Origin: Methanococcus maripaludis
GTDB lineage: Archaea > AGJL01 > Methanococci > Methanococcales > Methanococcaceae
Assembly (NCBI RefSeq): GCF_013760955.1
Contig: NZ_JACDUL010000001.1
Coordinates: forward strand, 86,481-150,480
Length of the DNA: 64,000 nt
Reading direction: 5' to 3'
Below, one piece after another: positions 29,106 to 39,863 of this stretch. Under the pieces are notes generated by a model. It did not search any database. It saw only the letters and a program-made list of their open reading frames with translations, and was not told where the DNA came from. A program made the translations under genes and the position numbers. Numbering within the stretch: position 1 is the first letter of the stretch; every line of letters begins with the position of its first letter.

Positions 29106-29789
29106 TTACTTCTTTGATTTTTTAAAGCCATTTATTCTTTTATTTATTCTGTGTTTTATTCCATCAATTCCGTAATTATCCCTCGTTATCGCTGGAACAA
29201 AATTATCAAGCCACTGTCTCCAAGGTGGTAAAAATCCGAGTGTTTCGGAAACTCTGTCAAGGTGGTTATCCCATTCGGAATTTTTTATTTTATCCATTTT
29301 ATTTACAACAAATATCGGGTTTAATTCAAGTTCTTCCAAAAAATCAGCCATTTCGAGATCAATTGGAACTTCCCCTTTGTTATCCCATCTCTCAACGATA
29401 TCGATGAAAGATTTAGCATCCAATATATGAATTGATGCAGCAATTGTATCTTTATTGTTTTCGACATAGTCTATTATCTGATCTTTAATTTTTTCCTGCG
29501 CTTTTTTTTCTATTCCTTCCATGAAACCAAAACCTGGAAGATCTACCAAAATATACGTTCCCATATCGTATTCACTAATTTTTAGTGTAACTCCGGGCTT
29601 TTTTCCCACCCGTACATTCTTTCCAGTTACGAGTTTTACAAAAGTAGATTTTCCGACATTTGAACGGCCCATCACAATTACTTTCGGTCGCTCATCAGCT
29701 TTCTTTTCGGTTCGAATATATTTTTTAAATTTTTGAATATCTTGTGTGCCACTAGTGTTATTTTCATTGTTCGTGTTTTCGTACTGCAT
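29106..29789 (-). CDS. engB: EngB-type GTP-binding protein
   Basis: A 227-residue GTPase of the EngB/YihA group. After a polar N-terminal extension it has [11 protein letters not shown] (G1), GVTLKISEY (switch I), DLPGFGF (G3), FVVNKMDK (G4) and a basic C-terminus. In bacteria EngB acts in large-subunit assembly; the archaeal role is likely similar. It lies 13 bp downstream of the GH57 gene, so it may share its transcript. The ribosome binding site (GGGAT) is moderate. Confidence 0.88.
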   Translation of the reverse strand: MQYENTNNENNTSGTQDIQKFKKYIRTEKKADERPKVIVMGRSNVGKSTFVKLVTGKNVRVGKKPGVTLKISEYDMGTYILVDLPGFGFMEGIEKKAQEKIKDQIIDYVENNKDTIAASIHILDAKSFIDIVERWDNKGEVPIDLEMADFLEELELNPIFVVNKMDKIKNSEWDNHLDRVSETLGFLPPWRQWLDNFVPAITRDNYGIDGIKHRINKRINGFKKSKK

Positions 29790-29802
29790 GATTAATCCCT
29801 TG

Positions 29803-31026
29803 TTACTTGAAATATGTTGAAAGTAATTTTAAAACTAGATGATTCTTAAAATCATAATATGTGTCTAAATATGCTGCATATGCATCATACGGCGTTGAAA
29901 AATGACTGAAATAAGAGTGTACATCCATGTCATTAAAACCTTTTGTGCACATATAGTAAAAATTATCACTAGTCTGCATGTTCTTATAGATTTTATATTC
30001 TATTAACTCTTTTCGCTCTTTTTCATCAAATTGCTGTAAGTACTGGTTTAGATATCCTCTTATTTCTTTTAATTTCTGGAATGATAACTGCTGCATTTTA
30101 CTTCCAAGCCATGCACTAATGTCTCTTTCTGAATCTGCCCATGAAAGGGTTGAAAATTCAAAAACATCGATAGTATCTTTTGATTTGCATAATTCAAAAA
30201 TTTCAGAAGGCGTTGCATATTCGATGTGGTTGTGGTTATCCAGTTCTTTTGGAAGGTGCCTTAAAAATTCAAAAATTCCGGTATCATACCACTGGTGCTC
30301 TCCAAACGTTTCATAATCCATGTATAAATTTATACAATCTCCAGGAGTATTTGAAAGCCAGTTTGCATATTTATCAGCCATTAACGGGTATTCTTTCCAG
30401 TCTCTCGAAGAAAATCTAAATCCTATATCATCGCTTAAATTGTAATTTCTAAGAAGTACATTTAATCCACTTAATGAGCTGTAAACGTAATTTGGCGACC
30501 TCCAGTCTAAAATACGGTTAGTGCCTTCGGTAAACATTCCGTTAAATCCCATTTCTTTAATCGTTTCCGCAATTTTGTTGTTAAAAATCAGTTCGGTATT
30601 TCTAAAAGTCGTTGTTTTGTATCCAAAAAGTTCTTTTATCAGTTTTTTATGTTCGAGAATATCTTCTTTAAATTCGTCGTGTTCTTCAAAAAGACTCGAT
30701 AATGAATGGTGGTAAGTTTCACCTAAAAATTCCACATTTCCAGTTTTTGCTAAATCTCTGAATAATTCAACGACTTCTTCATTAAATTCGAGAGCCTGCT
30801 CTAAAAAAACACCCGTAATGCTGTAAGATATCTCGATATCATAATTATCGATTAATTCAAGCATTATCATATTTGATGGGATGTAGCACTTATCTGCCAC
30901 TTTATTGAAAATTTCCTTGTTTAATTCTACGTCGACATAGCGGTTCCAAAGATCCCCACTGTTTGAATTTACAGATTTTCTAAGCCTGTTCGGTTGATGG
31001 ACCTCGAAATTAAGAGACAGCAACAC
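29803..31026 (-). CDS. Glycoside hydrolase family 57 alpha-amylase-like enzyme
   Basis: A 407-residue GH57 enzyme. The predicted nucleophile lies in TFRNTELIF (Glu145) and the acid/base in [13 protein letters not shown] (Asp237), both conserved in the family; FEVHQPNR at the N-terminus is the first motif. No signal peptide is seen, so it acts in the cytoplasm on an alpha-glucan. With the GH15 enzyme upstream it likely mobilises stored glycogen. The start is GTG with GGGGGATAATT before it. Confidence 0.9.
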   Translation of the reverse strand: MLLSLNFEVHQPNRLRKSVNSNSGDLWNRYVDVELNKEIFNKVADKCYIPSNMIMLELIDNYDIEISYSITGVFLEQALEFNEEVVELFRDLAKTGNVEFLGETYHHSLSSLFEEHDEFKEDILEHKKLIKELFGYKTTTFRNTELIFNNKIAETIKEMGFNGMFTEGTNRILDWRSPNYVYSSLSGLNVLLRNYNLSDDIGFRFSSRDWKEYPLMADKYANWLSNTPGDCINLYMDYETFGEHQWYDTGIFEFLRHLPKELDNHNHIEYATPSEIFELCKSKDTIDVFEFSTLSWADSERDISAWLGSKMQQLSFQKLKEIRGYLNQYLQQFDEKERKELIEYKIYKNMQTSDNFYYMCTKGFNDMDVHSYFSHFSTPYDAYAAYLDTYYDFKNHLVLKLLSTYFK

Positions 31027-31092
31027 AATTATCCCCCACAGATTTAAAGTACATGAAAATAGTGTATTTAATAGTATATAATATATCTTAAT

Positions 31093-32958
31093 TTATGGAA
31101 TCAATATGTCAAAATCTCCGTGAATTGCAATTATAAACATTGCATGCGACCATCCTAACGGCATTGCAGAAATTGGAACCCCTAAATCTTTGTGTATCTG
31201 CTCAGGCATCAAACCACTGAATGTATATTTGCACGCCCAATCAAATAATTCTGAACATTTCTCACGGTAATTTTCTAAAATCTCTTTTTTAATCGATTTA
31301 TTTTTTGAGAGGGTGTAAACAAGCATTTCGTAATACATGTAAAGCCATAATGTATTTATAATCCAAGGATTTCCGCCGAAATAAACGTCTTCAGGGTATC
31401 TTCCAATTCCCCCAACTTTATAATTAAATGCGGACTCTATCTGATCTGCTGTTGCAACCATTTTTGGGTCGTCTGCATTTACTAAATTAAATGGAAAACT
31501 TATCCCAAGTATACTTGAATCCAAAGCTTCGTCTTTTGGATGAAGTGCCTTTAAAAAGCGATTTTTATCATTTAAATATATTTTTTCAACAACTTCTTCT
31601 TTTAAAAATTCGCTTGCATTTTGCCATTTTTCAATAGATTCACTATTCTCTTCCAAAATTTTTGCAATTTCTATTGCTGATTTCAATCCGCCATAAACTG
31701 AACCCAACGTGTATGTAAAAACACCATATTTCTCTTCCCACAAGTCATAGCTTGGATAAAGAGTTACTGCCACATTTGAAAGATAATCTGCTGCTTTTTT
31801 TATCATTGCCCAATTTTTCTTTAAAAATTTCTCATTATCGCTCTTTCGGTAATGAATTAAAGCTGCCCAAAGCGTAGTTCCGACCTGATCAATTTGTATT
31901 GCAGTTAATCGGGGAATTCCATTGATATAGTAACTCTGAACCCAAGAACCATCCTCATTTTGGGTTTTTCTGCACCATTCAAAATATTTTTCAACGATAC
32001 TGGATTGACCACAGAGAGAAAGTGCTACTGCGATGTAACCACCATCCCTGCACCAGACATGCCTGTAATCAGGATATAACGACGGTGATGCCATTATTCC
32101 TCCACCTCGATCACATAACAGTAATAATGTAAGAAACGATCTTTTACACAGATCTTCGCACATCATAACCCGATTTAATTCATTTGCACTGAGTTTACTG
32201 ATCGTTGTTTCTAGTAAATTTTTCCAGTAAGAATTTGTAAGCTGGTAAAAATCTTCGTGGTTATCTATAACAACCTTGATTGAATCCATGATTTCCATTA
32301 ATTTTTGGTAATCTCCATTGTACTGATTTATAATTATGTAAACGGAAACGGACTGTTTTTGACCGGGAAGTAATTTTAAATTCCACGAAATGGCACTATC
32401 AGTTATAAGGCCTGAAGAACTAGAATATTCTTTTAAAAGTCCATTTGCTATATCGAGTAATGCACTTTTATCGGATGAACGAACCCCACACTGGTAAGAA
32501 TCGATTTTTTTATCACTTCCAATACACGTAGAATAAGTTCCATCATATTTTAGTATCGTCTGGTGGTCTTTAATAAATTGAACCGTGTTTTCTTTTGGAA
32601 TTTCCCCCATTCGTAAATTTTCATAAAAAAATAGCTTTAAATCCTGAGTTTCATCGGTTTTATTCGAAATTGAAATCTGCTTTATAATAATATTGTGTGA
32701 AATTGGAATATAATCCCTTGATTCCATTAAAAACTCGTTGCATTCGTAAGTAGTTCTCAAAATATTCGTATCTTTTACGTAACTCTGGTTGATATCCCAG
32801 TTGTTATCCCATGCCCACTTGAGGCCGTGATTGAAAATTGCAAAAGAAGCGTCAAAAATGTGTTTTTCATAGCCGAGGCTCGGGTAAAACATGTATTCGA
32901 TAGAACCTGAATCATCTATCTTTGCGAGGATATTTCCATTCCCAATAATTCCAACCAT
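31093..32958 (-). CDS. Glycoside hydrolase family 15 glucoamylase-like enzyme
   Basis: A 621-residue GH15 enzyme. The N-terminal beta-sandwich domain starts GIIGNGNILAKIDDSGSIEYMFYPSLGYE. The catalytic (alpha/alpha)6 barrel shows YPDYRHVWCRDGGYIAVAL, WCRKTQNEDGSWVQSY and the DLWEEKYGVFTYTLGSVYGGL segment with the acid residue. It would release glucose from alpha-glucan ends. No signal peptide is seen. The ATG at 32958 is preferred because GGTGGGGCTA lies before it; the GTG at 32967 overlaps that signal. It lies between the GT4 and GH57 genes, co-directional. Confidence 0.88.
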   Translation of the reverse strand: MVGIIGNGNILAKIDDSGSIEYMFYPSLGYEKHIFDASFAIFNHGLKWAWDNNWDINQSYVKDTNILRTTYECNEFLMESRDYIPISHNIIIKQISISNKTDETQDLKLFFYENLRMGEIPKENTVQFIKDHQTILKYDGTYSTCIGSDKKIDSYQCGVRSSDKSALLDIANGLLKEYSSSSGLITDSAISWNLKLLPGQKQSVSVYIIINQYNGDYQKLMEIMDSIKVVIDNHEDFYQLTNSYWKNLLETTISKLSANELNRVMMCEDLCKRSFLTLLLLCDRGGGIMASPSLYPDYRHVWCRDGGYIAVALSLCGQSSIVEKYFEWCRKTQNEDGSWVQSYYINGIPRLTAIQIDQVGTTLWAALIHYRKSDNEKFLKKNWAMIKKAADYLSNVAVTLYPSYDLWEEKYGVFTYTLGSVYGGLKSAIEIAKILEENSESIEKWQNASEFLKEEVVEKIYLNDKNRFLKALHPKDEALDSSILGISFPFNLVNADDPKMVATADQIESAFNYKVGGIGRYPEDVYFGGNPWIINTLWLYMYYEMLVYTLSKNKSIKKEILENYREKCSELFDWACKYTFSGLMPEQIHKDLGVPISAMPLGWSHAMFIIAIHGDFDILIP

Positions 32959-33053
32959 TAGCCCCACCCTGAAAAACTATTAAAAATTAGTTAAATAGTG
33001 TAAAAATCAAAAATTAAGTCTTATTAAATATATTAATCATGTTTTATAATAAT

Positions 33054-34238
33054 TTATTGCTTCATCATTTCAATTGCACGTTTATATACCTGAACCGTTT
33101 GATTTGCGATTGCATCCCAGCTGTATTTCGTGTATGCATCATGCTTTGCATTTTTAATAATCCATTCTCTAAATCCCCAGTCCGAAATTACCCGATCAAG
33201 CCCCCATGCAATAGAATCTGCGTCTCGAGGGTAGACTTTGACTCCATTGTATTCGTGATTTATAATTTCACTCAAACCCCCAATATCGCTTGCAACTACG
33301 GGAGTTCCGGCAGCCATTGCTTCAAGAGCTACGATTCCAAATGGTTCGTAAACTGAAGGAATGACACAAGCATCTGCATATTTATACAATTTTTTTAAAA
33401 AATTCCCATTCTTAAATCCTAAAAAAATAACTCTATCCCTACAGCCTAAGGTCCATGCTATGTGTTCTAAATGTCCTTGCATGTGGCCCTCCCCTGCAAC
33501 TATCAGTTTTGAACTTGGGTGCCCTATTAAAAATTTTTGAAATCCCCTTATTAAATGTTCAACCCCCTTTTGGTAAGCAAGCCTTCCAACGAAAAGAATC
33601 ATGTTTTCATTATCAGAAAGCCCGAGACTTCGTCTAAAATTGTATTTTTCATTATCATTTCCATCGATATCAAATTCCCAAGGATTAACGCCATTATATA
33701 TTACATTTACCTTTTCCCAAGGCGTATTGAATCCATAACACATTTCATCTTTAGTAGAATGGCTTACTGCAATGAGCTGGTTTGATTCGTAGCTTCCCCA
33801 CCATTCTGCATCGTTAATGGCTATTGAATCTTCAGAATTAATTCCACCACATCGTCCCCGTTCAGTACTGTGAACTGATTGAACGTATGGTTTTTTTGCA
33901 GTGTGTTTTAAATTTGAACCTACAAACGAAGTCATCCAGTCATGGCAGTGTATAACGTCATAATTTTCAACACCCAAGCTCCCTATCTTTTTTTCAAGCG
34001 AATTTGCCATGAACATTGCCCATGTTAAAAAATTATTGTGCGAAATCGGTTTTACACGGTAAACATTTACCCCATTTACTTCTTCGTATTCTGGAAGGTC
34101 GTAACCTACCGTTATCACGTCGACTTCGTTGCCTGCCCTTACAAGCGCTTCAGATAACCCCTTACAATGTACTGCTAAGCCACCAACCATTATCGGATGG
34201 TATTCCCAAGTAACGATGGACACCCTCATTTTTTCCAC
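33054..34238 (-). CDS. Family 4 glycosyltransferase (glycogen-synthase-like)
   Basis: A 394-residue GT-B glycosyltransferase. VGGLAVHCKGLSEAL marks the acceptor loop, LFVGRLAYQKGVEHLI the hinge, and PSVYEPFGIVALEAMAAGTPV the EX7E nucleotide-sugar site. It sits divergent from glgA, so it may elongate glucan or add glucose to another acceptor. The GTG at 34238 lies 3 nt after GGGGAG; the ATG at 34229 is an alternative. The 100-bp spacer to glgA must hold both promoters. Confidence 0.85.
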   Translation of the reverse strand: MEKMRVSIVTWEYHPIMVGGLAVHCKGLSEALVRAGNEVDVITVGYDLPEYEEVNGVNVYRVKPISHNNFLTWAMFMANSLEKKIGSLGVENYDVIHCHDWMTSFVGSNLKHTAKKPYVQSVHSTERGRCGGINSEDSIAINDAEWWGSYESNQLIAVSHSTKDEMCYGFNTPWEKVNVIYNGVNPWEFDIDGNDNEKYNFRRSLGLSDNENMILFVGRLAYQKGVEHLIRGFQKFLIGHPSSKLIVAGEGHMQGHLEHIAWTLGCRDRVIFLGFKNGNFLKKLYKYADACVIPSVYEPFGIVALEAMAAGTPVVASDIGGLSEIINHEYNGVKVYPRDADSIAWGLDRVISDWGFREWIIKNAKHDAYTKYSWDAIANQTVQVYKRAIEMMKQ

Positions 34239-34338
34239 TTACTCCCCTTCAACGATTAAAAACTAATATATTCTCCATTAAACATATATTTTCATTAACA
34301 TATAAAAAGTAAGGGAGTATGTTAAAAGGGGTATTTTT

Positions 34339-35910
34339 ATGAAAATAGCAATATTGACACCGACAATTGCACCTTTGACGTCAATAGGGGGACTCGGGGA
34401 TATTTTAGAAGATTTACCAAAATTTTTAAAAAATTTAGGAAATGAGGTATTTGTAATAACATATGACCATCAAAATAAAATTTCGAAAAGACCTCATGAA
34501 ATTATAAAAAAAATAGAAATAAAATATCAGGGTTCAAAATTCTTCTTTGATGTGATAAAAACAGTTCATCCTGAATCCAATTTTGAAATTTTTGCATTTA
34601 GTAATTCAGAAATTAATTCACTTGATAACTGGGATCCGATAAAATACGAAATTTTTGCAGATTTAGTTGTATCTTTTTTATCAGACATTGAAAATATTGA
34701 ATGTGTTTCGGGCCATGACTGGCCATGTGGACTTGCAATTGCAAAATGCCATGAAAAATTAAATCTTCCAACGACACTTACAATACATAATGAAGCATTT
34801 AAAGGCCCAATAATTGAATATAAGGGTCATGTACTTTCATTTTTAGAACATGGAATATATTTTAGCGATGCATTTAATACAGTAAGTCCAAATCATGCCG
34901 AAGAAATACGAAATTTGGATTTTTTGAAGAATTTATCCAAAGATAAACCGTTTCATGGAATAATTAATGGAATAGATTCTGAAATTTATGCTCCAGAATA
35001 TATAGTCGAAAGAATGAAAATTTTGAGTAATGGAAAATTAAATCCAAAAGATTATTGCTACATTGAAAACTACGATATCTCAAATGCTGCGAAAGTAAAA
35101 CCCCAAATAAAAGAATCATGGTTTTGCAACTGCAAAAATTTGAAAAAATATATTAATGATTGGAACGAGATGGATAAAAGTAACATTTCAGGCAGCAATA
35201 TTGAAATATATGGAAGTATTAAAGGAGAATTGAAAACTCCATTGATTGGATTTGTTGGTCGGGCAACATATCAGAAAGGATTTGATTTGATATTTGAAAC
35301 GATGCCAGAAGTTTTGGAAGAAAATAATGCGAGTTTTATACTTCTATCAAAAGGGGAAAAGTCGATAGAAGAAAACATAAAGGACTTTGCAGAAAGCTAT
35401 CCAAACAAAATAATGGCCTTGGTTGGACACTGTCCCCCAATAGTTCCAATTATATATGCTGGATGCGACTGGACTGTTGTACCATCTCTTTGGGAACCTT
35501 GTGGATTAACCCAGATGGAATCTATGGCTTACGGAACCCCAGTAATTGCAAGAAATACTGGTGGATTAAGTGACAGCGTAATTTCACTTCATCCAGATCC
35601 GCACAAAAACCCAAATTTCGACATTGCTACAGGAGTTTTATTTAACGATTACGATAAATCAGGGTTTAAATGGGGTATTGAACATGGACTTTATTGGACA
35701 TTCTATAATTTAGATGAAGCGTGTCTTTTTATAAATTATAAACACGTTCACTGTCCAGAAAGTCCATATGAAGAAAACAGCCCGTTATCACTGATGATTA
35801 AAAATTGTTACTACCACGTACAAAAAAACCTGAGCTGGCAGAATAACGACAGTGCTGAACGATACAGGGCACTTTTTGGCGGTGCAATGTACAAACACTA
35901 TTTTAAATAA
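34339..35910 (+). CDS. glgA: Glycogen synthase (GT5)
   Basis: A 523-residue GT5 starch/glycogen synthase. The sugar-nucleotide loop SIGGLGD (residues 15-21), the HDWPCGLA and TIHNEAFKG motifs, VGRATYQKGFD and WEPCGLTQMESMAYGTPV (EX7E) are clear. It transfers glucose from a nucleotide donor to glucan; which donor (ADP- or UDP-glucose) cannot be told. It leads the glgA-pgi-pfkC set, with pgi 27 bp and pfkC 20 bp apart. GGGGTATTTTT precedes the ATG. Confidence 0.93.
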   Translation: MKIAILTPTIAPLTSIGGLGDILEDLPKFLKNLGNEVFVITYDHQNKISKRPHEIIKKIEIKYQGSKFFFDVIKTVHPESNFEIFAFSNSEINSLDNWDPIKYEIFADLVVSFLSDIENIECVSGHDWPCGLAIAKCHEKLNLPTTLTIHNEAFKGPIIEYKGHVLSFLEHGIYFSDAFNTVSPNHAEEIRNLDFLKNLSKDKPFHGIINGIDSEIYAPEYIVERMKILSNGKLNPKDYCYIENYDISNAAKVKPQIKESWFCNCKNLKKYINDWNEMDKSNISGSNIEIYGSIKGELKTPLIGFVGRATYQKGFDLIFETMPEVLEENNASFILLSKGEKSIEENIKDFAESYPNKIMALVGHCPPIVPIIYAGCDWTVVPSLWEPCGLTQMESMAYGTPVIARNTGGLSDSVISLHPDPHKNPNFDIATGVLFNDYDKSGFKWGIEHGLYWTFYNLDEACLFINYKHVHCPESPYEENSPLSLMIKNCYYHVQKNLSWQNNDSAERYRALFGGAMYKHYFK

Positions 35911-35937
35911 TTTTAATTATTTTTTGGGAGGAGTAAT

Positions 35938-37251
35938 ATGAACGGGGAACTATCCTTCAAATACGATAATGTAATGGAAGAAAGTTTAGGGAATTCTGGA
36001 ATTAGTATAAATGAATTAGAATCTTTTAGAGACGAATCTTCCAAAACTATTGAAATTTTAAAGGAAAAAGAATTAAATGGTAATTTAGGATTCCTAGATG
36101 TTTTGAATGATAATTTGGATAGATACCAGGAATTAAAAGAGTATTCCAAAAATTTTGAAAATATGCTAATTATTGGGATAGGTGGATCAAATTTGGGGTT
36201 AAGAGCCACTGAAGCTGGAATACTTGGAAATTTTTCATCAAGATATGAAATTCCAAGAATATTTTATATGGACAATTCTGACCCCGAAAAAACCCAAGAT
36301 ATCCTTTCAAATATCGATTTAGAAAAAACTCTCGTGTTTGTAATCAGCAAATCTGGAAACACAGTTGAAACTCTCGCAAATTTCTTTATAGTTAGGACTT
36401 TGATGAAAAAGAAAAATATCGATTTGAAAAAACATGTAGTTTCAATAACTAGCGGTGGAGAACTTAAAAAAATTACTGAAAAAGAAAATTACATTCATTT
36501 TGAAGTTCCAGAAAATGTTGGGGGAAGATTTTCTGTTCTATCATCTGTTGGAATTGCACCTCTTTCGTGTACTAACGTAGATATTGAAAAATTAATTGAA
36601 GGCGCTAAATCCATGGAAAAATCCTGTAAAAAAGAAGATATTTTCAAAAATCCAGCCCTACTGAATGCAGTAATCCATAAAATTATGTATAACCGTGGAA
36701 AAACCGTTTCGGTAATGATGCCATACATTGAAAGACTTAGAAGTTTTGGAATGTGGTATGGACAGCTCTGGGCTGAGAGTTTAGGTAAAAAAGGTTTTGG
36801 ACAGACCCCTGTTATTGCAGTTGGTGCAACAAGTCAACATTCCCAGCTTCAACTCTATATGGATGGACCAGATGATAAAATTGCGACATTTTTAAAAGTA
36901 AATAAATACAAAAATGATTTAAAAATTGAGTATGAGTATGAACACCATCTTTCAGGCCATAATTTATCAGAAATAATCGGTTCAGAACTGGTTGGAACTG
37001 AAAACTCGATGACACATAATAATGTCCCAAATGTGAAGATTTCGCTTTCAGAATTAAACGAAATTACTTTGGGAAAACTTTTCCTGATGTATGAGATGCA
37101 GACTGCCATTTCTGGAGAACTTTACGGGATTAATGCATTTGACCAGCCTGCAGTTGAATATGGGAAAAAAATAGCCCATGAATGTTTAACTGGCTCAAAA
37201 ATTAATTCTGAAAAATATCTAAATGGAAAATATACTATAACTTCCAAATAA
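35938..37251 (+). CDS. pgi: Glucose-6-phosphate isomerase
   Basis: A 437-residue member of the classical PGI superfamily (not the cupin type). IIGIGGSNLGLRATEA, VISKSGNTVETLANF and the GGRFSVLSSVG motif bind the sugar phosphate; QHSQLQLYMDGP and the C-terminal AVEYGKK lysine complete the active site. It interconverts glucose 6-phosphate and fructose 6-phosphate and links glycogen to glycolysis/gluconeogenesis. GGGAGGAGTAAT precedes the ATG. Confidence 0.95.
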   Translation: MNGELSFKYDNVMEESLGNSGISINELESFRDESSKTIEILKEKELNGNLGFLDVLNDNLDRYQELKEYSKNFENMLIIGIGGSNLGLRATEAGILGNFSSRYEIPRIFYMDNSDPEKTQDILSNIDLEKTLVFVISKSGNTVETLANFFIVRTLMKKKNIDLKKHVVSITSGGELKKITEKENYIHFEVPENVGGRFSVLSSVGIAPLSCTNVDIEKLIEGAKSMEKSCKKEDIFKNPALLNAVIHKIMYNRGKTVSVMMPYIERLRSFGMWYGQLWAESLGKKGFGQTPVIAVGATSQHSQLQLYMDGPDDKIATFLKVNKYKNDLKIEYEYEHHLSGHNLSEIIGSELVGTENSMTHNNVPNVKISLSELNEITLGKLFLMYEMQTAISGELYGINAFDQPAVEYGKKIAHECLTGSKINSEKYLNGKYTITSK

Positions 37252-37271
37252 GTTATTTTTGAGGGGTATGT

Positions 37272-38663
37272 ATGGAACTGCTTAACCAATTTAAAAACTT
37301 TTCAAACGTATCTATTTTTTTAGCATATAATGTAAATGTCGATGCATTGAAATATTTGGCAGATTCATCAGATATTGAAAAATTAAAAGAAAATTTTAGT
37401 GATTCCGACATTGGATTAAAAATCGAAGAATACCCTAGAACAATTGAAAAACCGATAGATTTTGTTGCGAGGCTTATTCATGCCATGAAATCGGGAAAAC
37501 CTGCAGAAGTTCCTTTGAAAAATAATTTAGAAATTGAACCTTTTTTTAACGGTTTGAATTATAATGAAGAACGAATTGGTGGCCAGGTTGGCATAATCTC
37601 AAATTTGCTTTCTATTTTGAATTTAAAAAGAATAATTTTCTATTCACCAATTTTAGCAAAAAAACAGGCTGAAATGTTTGAAAATAATGAAAATTTAGTA
37701 TTCCCAAATTTAATCGATGGAAAATTAGTTTTAAAAAAACCAATTGAATCTTTTAAAAACGATGAACTTAAGATAAACCGGATTTTCGAGTATAAGGAAG
37801 ATATTGAATTTCATTTACAGAATGAAAAAATTATAACTCCGCGATCTAATCGATTTATTGTCGCATCTCGCCCTGAAAATTTGCGAATTGAAATAGAAAA
37901 AGGATTGAAAAATCATCTACCCGATATTGGAAGATTGGTTGATTGTGCAATAATTTCAGGGGTTCAAGCAATAAAAGAGGAATATTCTGACGGAAAAACT
38001 GCGGAATACTATTTAAATCGAGTTAAAGAAGATATAAAATTGTTAAAAAAAGAAAATAAAGACTTAAAAGTCCATTTTGAATTTGCATCTATCCAGAATA
38101 CTGAAATGAGAAAAAAAATTGCGGAATCAATTTTACCCGAAGTTGACTGTGTTGGGATGGATGAAACTGAAATTGCAAATATAATCCATGTTTTAGGTTA
38201 CGAAGAATTAAGCGAAGGAATTTTAAAATACAGCAGAATTGAAGATGTGCTGAAAGCTTCAAAAATACTCCTTGAAAGATATAATTTAGAAGGAATGCAG
38301 GTTCATACGCTCTATTATATAATGTATCTCTGTAAAAAGGGCGGTATTTTAAGCGATAAATCGTTAGAAAAAACCCTTGAATTTGCGACAATTTTGGCAT
38401 CAACAAAAGCTGCACTCGGACAGATTTCAAATGTTGGCGATTTAAAAATTGGGCTTGAAATACCCCATAATAAACACGGCCAATTGCTAAAAGAACTAGT
38501 TGAAAAAATATCAAAAGAAAAAGAATTAGAGGATTATAGAATTATTTTAGTTCCTTCAAGAATCGTTGAGAACCCAAAAAGTACCGTTGGACTTGGGGAT
38601 ACAATTTCAGCAGGTGCTTTTGTTGGTTATGTTTCAGAACTAAAAAAATTAAAAAATAAATAA
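37272..38663 (+). CDS. pfkC: ADP-dependent phosphofructokinase/glucokinase
   Basis: A 463-residue ribokinase-fold kinase of the archaeal ADP-dependent type. NVNVDALKYL near the N-terminus, NEERIGGQVGIISNLLS, the VHFEFASIQN motif and the C-terminal STVGLGDTISAGAFVGYV with the catalytic Asp are typical. It phosphorylates fructose 6-phosphate (in methanococci also glucose) with ADP. It ends 1 bp before the convergent fdhB stop. GAGGGG lies before the ATG. Confidence 0.92.
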   Translation: MELLNQFKNFSNVSIFLAYNVNVDALKYLADSSDIEKLKENFSDSDIGLKIEEYPRTIEKPIDFVARLIHAMKSGKPAEVPLKNNLEIEPFFNGLNYNEERIGGQVGIISNLLSILNLKRIIFYSPILAKKQAEMFENNENLVFPNLIDGKLVLKKPIESFKNDELKINRIFEYKEDIEFHLQNEKIITPRSNRFIVASRPENLRIEIEKGLKNHLPDIGRLVDCAIISGVQAIKEEYSDGKTAEYYLNRVKEDIKLLKKENKDLKVHFEFASIQNTEMRKKIAESILPEVDCVGMDETEIANIIHVLGYEELSEGILKYSRIEDVLKASKILLERYNLEGMQVHTLYYIMYLCKKGGILSDKSLEKTLEFATILASTKAALGQISNVGDLKIGLEIPHNKHGQLLKELVEKISKEKELEDYRIILVPSRIVENPKSTVGLGDTISAGAFVGYVSELKKLKNK

Positions 38664-38664
38664 T

Positions 38665-39828
38665 TTATTGGGTTGGACATGAGCCTCCAAGCGCAGGTGG
38701 TGCTTTATCATCCACACCAGGCCTGTAACCAAGCTCTTTTCTTGTTTTTTCCTGAATTTTGTGGAATATTCTTGCAACCGGAATTTCCATAGGACATACA
38801 TCTTCACACTGTCCACAATTTACACAGCTAAATGCCATGTGAGACATTCTGACCCCTTGGAACATTATTGGATCAGGTGGAATTGATCCTGTGTCGATGT
38901 AGTCTGCAGTGAGGGCACATTCCTTACAGAAACATACTGGACATACATCCCTACAACCGTAGCATTTTATACACTTATTCCACTGCCTGTTCCATTCTTC
39001 AATTGATGGATATTTTTCTTCAAGCCATTTATTCTTGTAGTCTTCACCCATTTTTAACATTGAGCTTTCTACTTTGGCCCTTATTTCAATTCCTTTTGGA
39101 TTTGGGGCTTTTGTTTTAACATACCCATCTTTTTCTGCATCTTTAAGTAACTGCTTACCTTTTTCAGTGCATACTTCCATGAAGGTATATTTTCCAGCAT
39201 CTTCTCCGATTACACCCCAGTTTCCAGCAGCAATATCTGCTTTTCGTGGGATTTTTTCGTCACATCTCTGGCAGTTTACTCTTCTTCCGTAGCCGTTGTC
39301 TTCGAGATCGTGCATTTTAACTTCTTTGTGGGATCCGTCTTTCATAACAATTATGAATTTACCCTTGTCGATCTCTTCTTTTACAACATCCTTAGGATCT
39401 ACTTCGTAAAATAATTTTATCATTTCCATTGCAGTTTTTGGAGGAACCGTTCCACCGCAATTTAATCCAATCATGTAGACGTTGTCAAGATTAATCTGGA
39501 CCCTTTTTGCAAGTTCAACGATTGCCCTCATGTCGCAAGGTTTTACTGGAACTGCAATTTTTACATCTTGCAAATATTCTTTTATAATTCCGCCCCACAT
39601 CGTTGGAGCGCAGTGTAGAGAACCTGCAGTACTCAACAAATCTTCTGAAGATGTAACAAACGTTGGAATTGCGTCATATACATCTAAACCTTTTTTCAAA
39701 GCTAAAACACCATCTACAATACCCTTGTCTAAAAGATATTTGAAAAGTGCAGTAACTGCACCACCACATTCTCCTTTTTCGAGTATTGCAGGGTCAGAAG
39801 CCTGTACATAATACATTTCATTGCTCAT
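38665..39828 (-). CDS. fdhB: Formate dehydrogenase, beta subunit
   Basis: A 387-residue electron-transfer subunit of F420-dependent formate dehydrogenase, of the FrhB/FdhB family. The N-terminal and middle parts (GECGGAVTALFKYLLDKG, KPCDMRAIVELAKR, GLNCGGTVPPK) bind F420/FAD. The C-terminal part has two cluster motifs, CIKCYGCRDVCP with CFCKEC and CVNCGQCEDVCP. It passes electrons from FdhA to F420 or to the Hdr complex. GAGGGATATC precedes the ATG, and fdhA ends 35 bp upstream with a small TCCC/GGGA hairpin in between. Confidence 0.95.
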   Translation of the reverse strand: MSNEMYYVQASDPAILEKGECGGAVTALFKYLLDKGIVDGVLALKKGLDVYDAIPTFVTSSEDLLSTAGSLHCAPTMWGGIIKEYLQDVKIAVPVKPCDMRAIVELAKRVQINLDNVYMIGLNCGGTVPPKTAMEMIKLFYEVDPKDVVKEEIDKGKFIIVMKDGSHKEVKMHDLEDNGYGRRVNCQRCDEKIPRKADIAAGNWGVIGEDAGKYTFMEVCTEKGKQLLKDAEKDGYVKTKAPNPKGIEIRAKVESSMLKMGEDYKNKWLEEKYPSIEEWNRQWNKCIKCYGCRDVCPVCFCKECALTADYIDTGSIPPDPIMFQGVRMSHMAFSCVNCGQCEDVCPMEIPVARIFHKIQEKTRKELGYRPGVDDKAPPALGGSCPTQ

Positions 39829-39863
39829 GATATCCCTCGTTTAAAATCCCGATTTTGGGAAAA

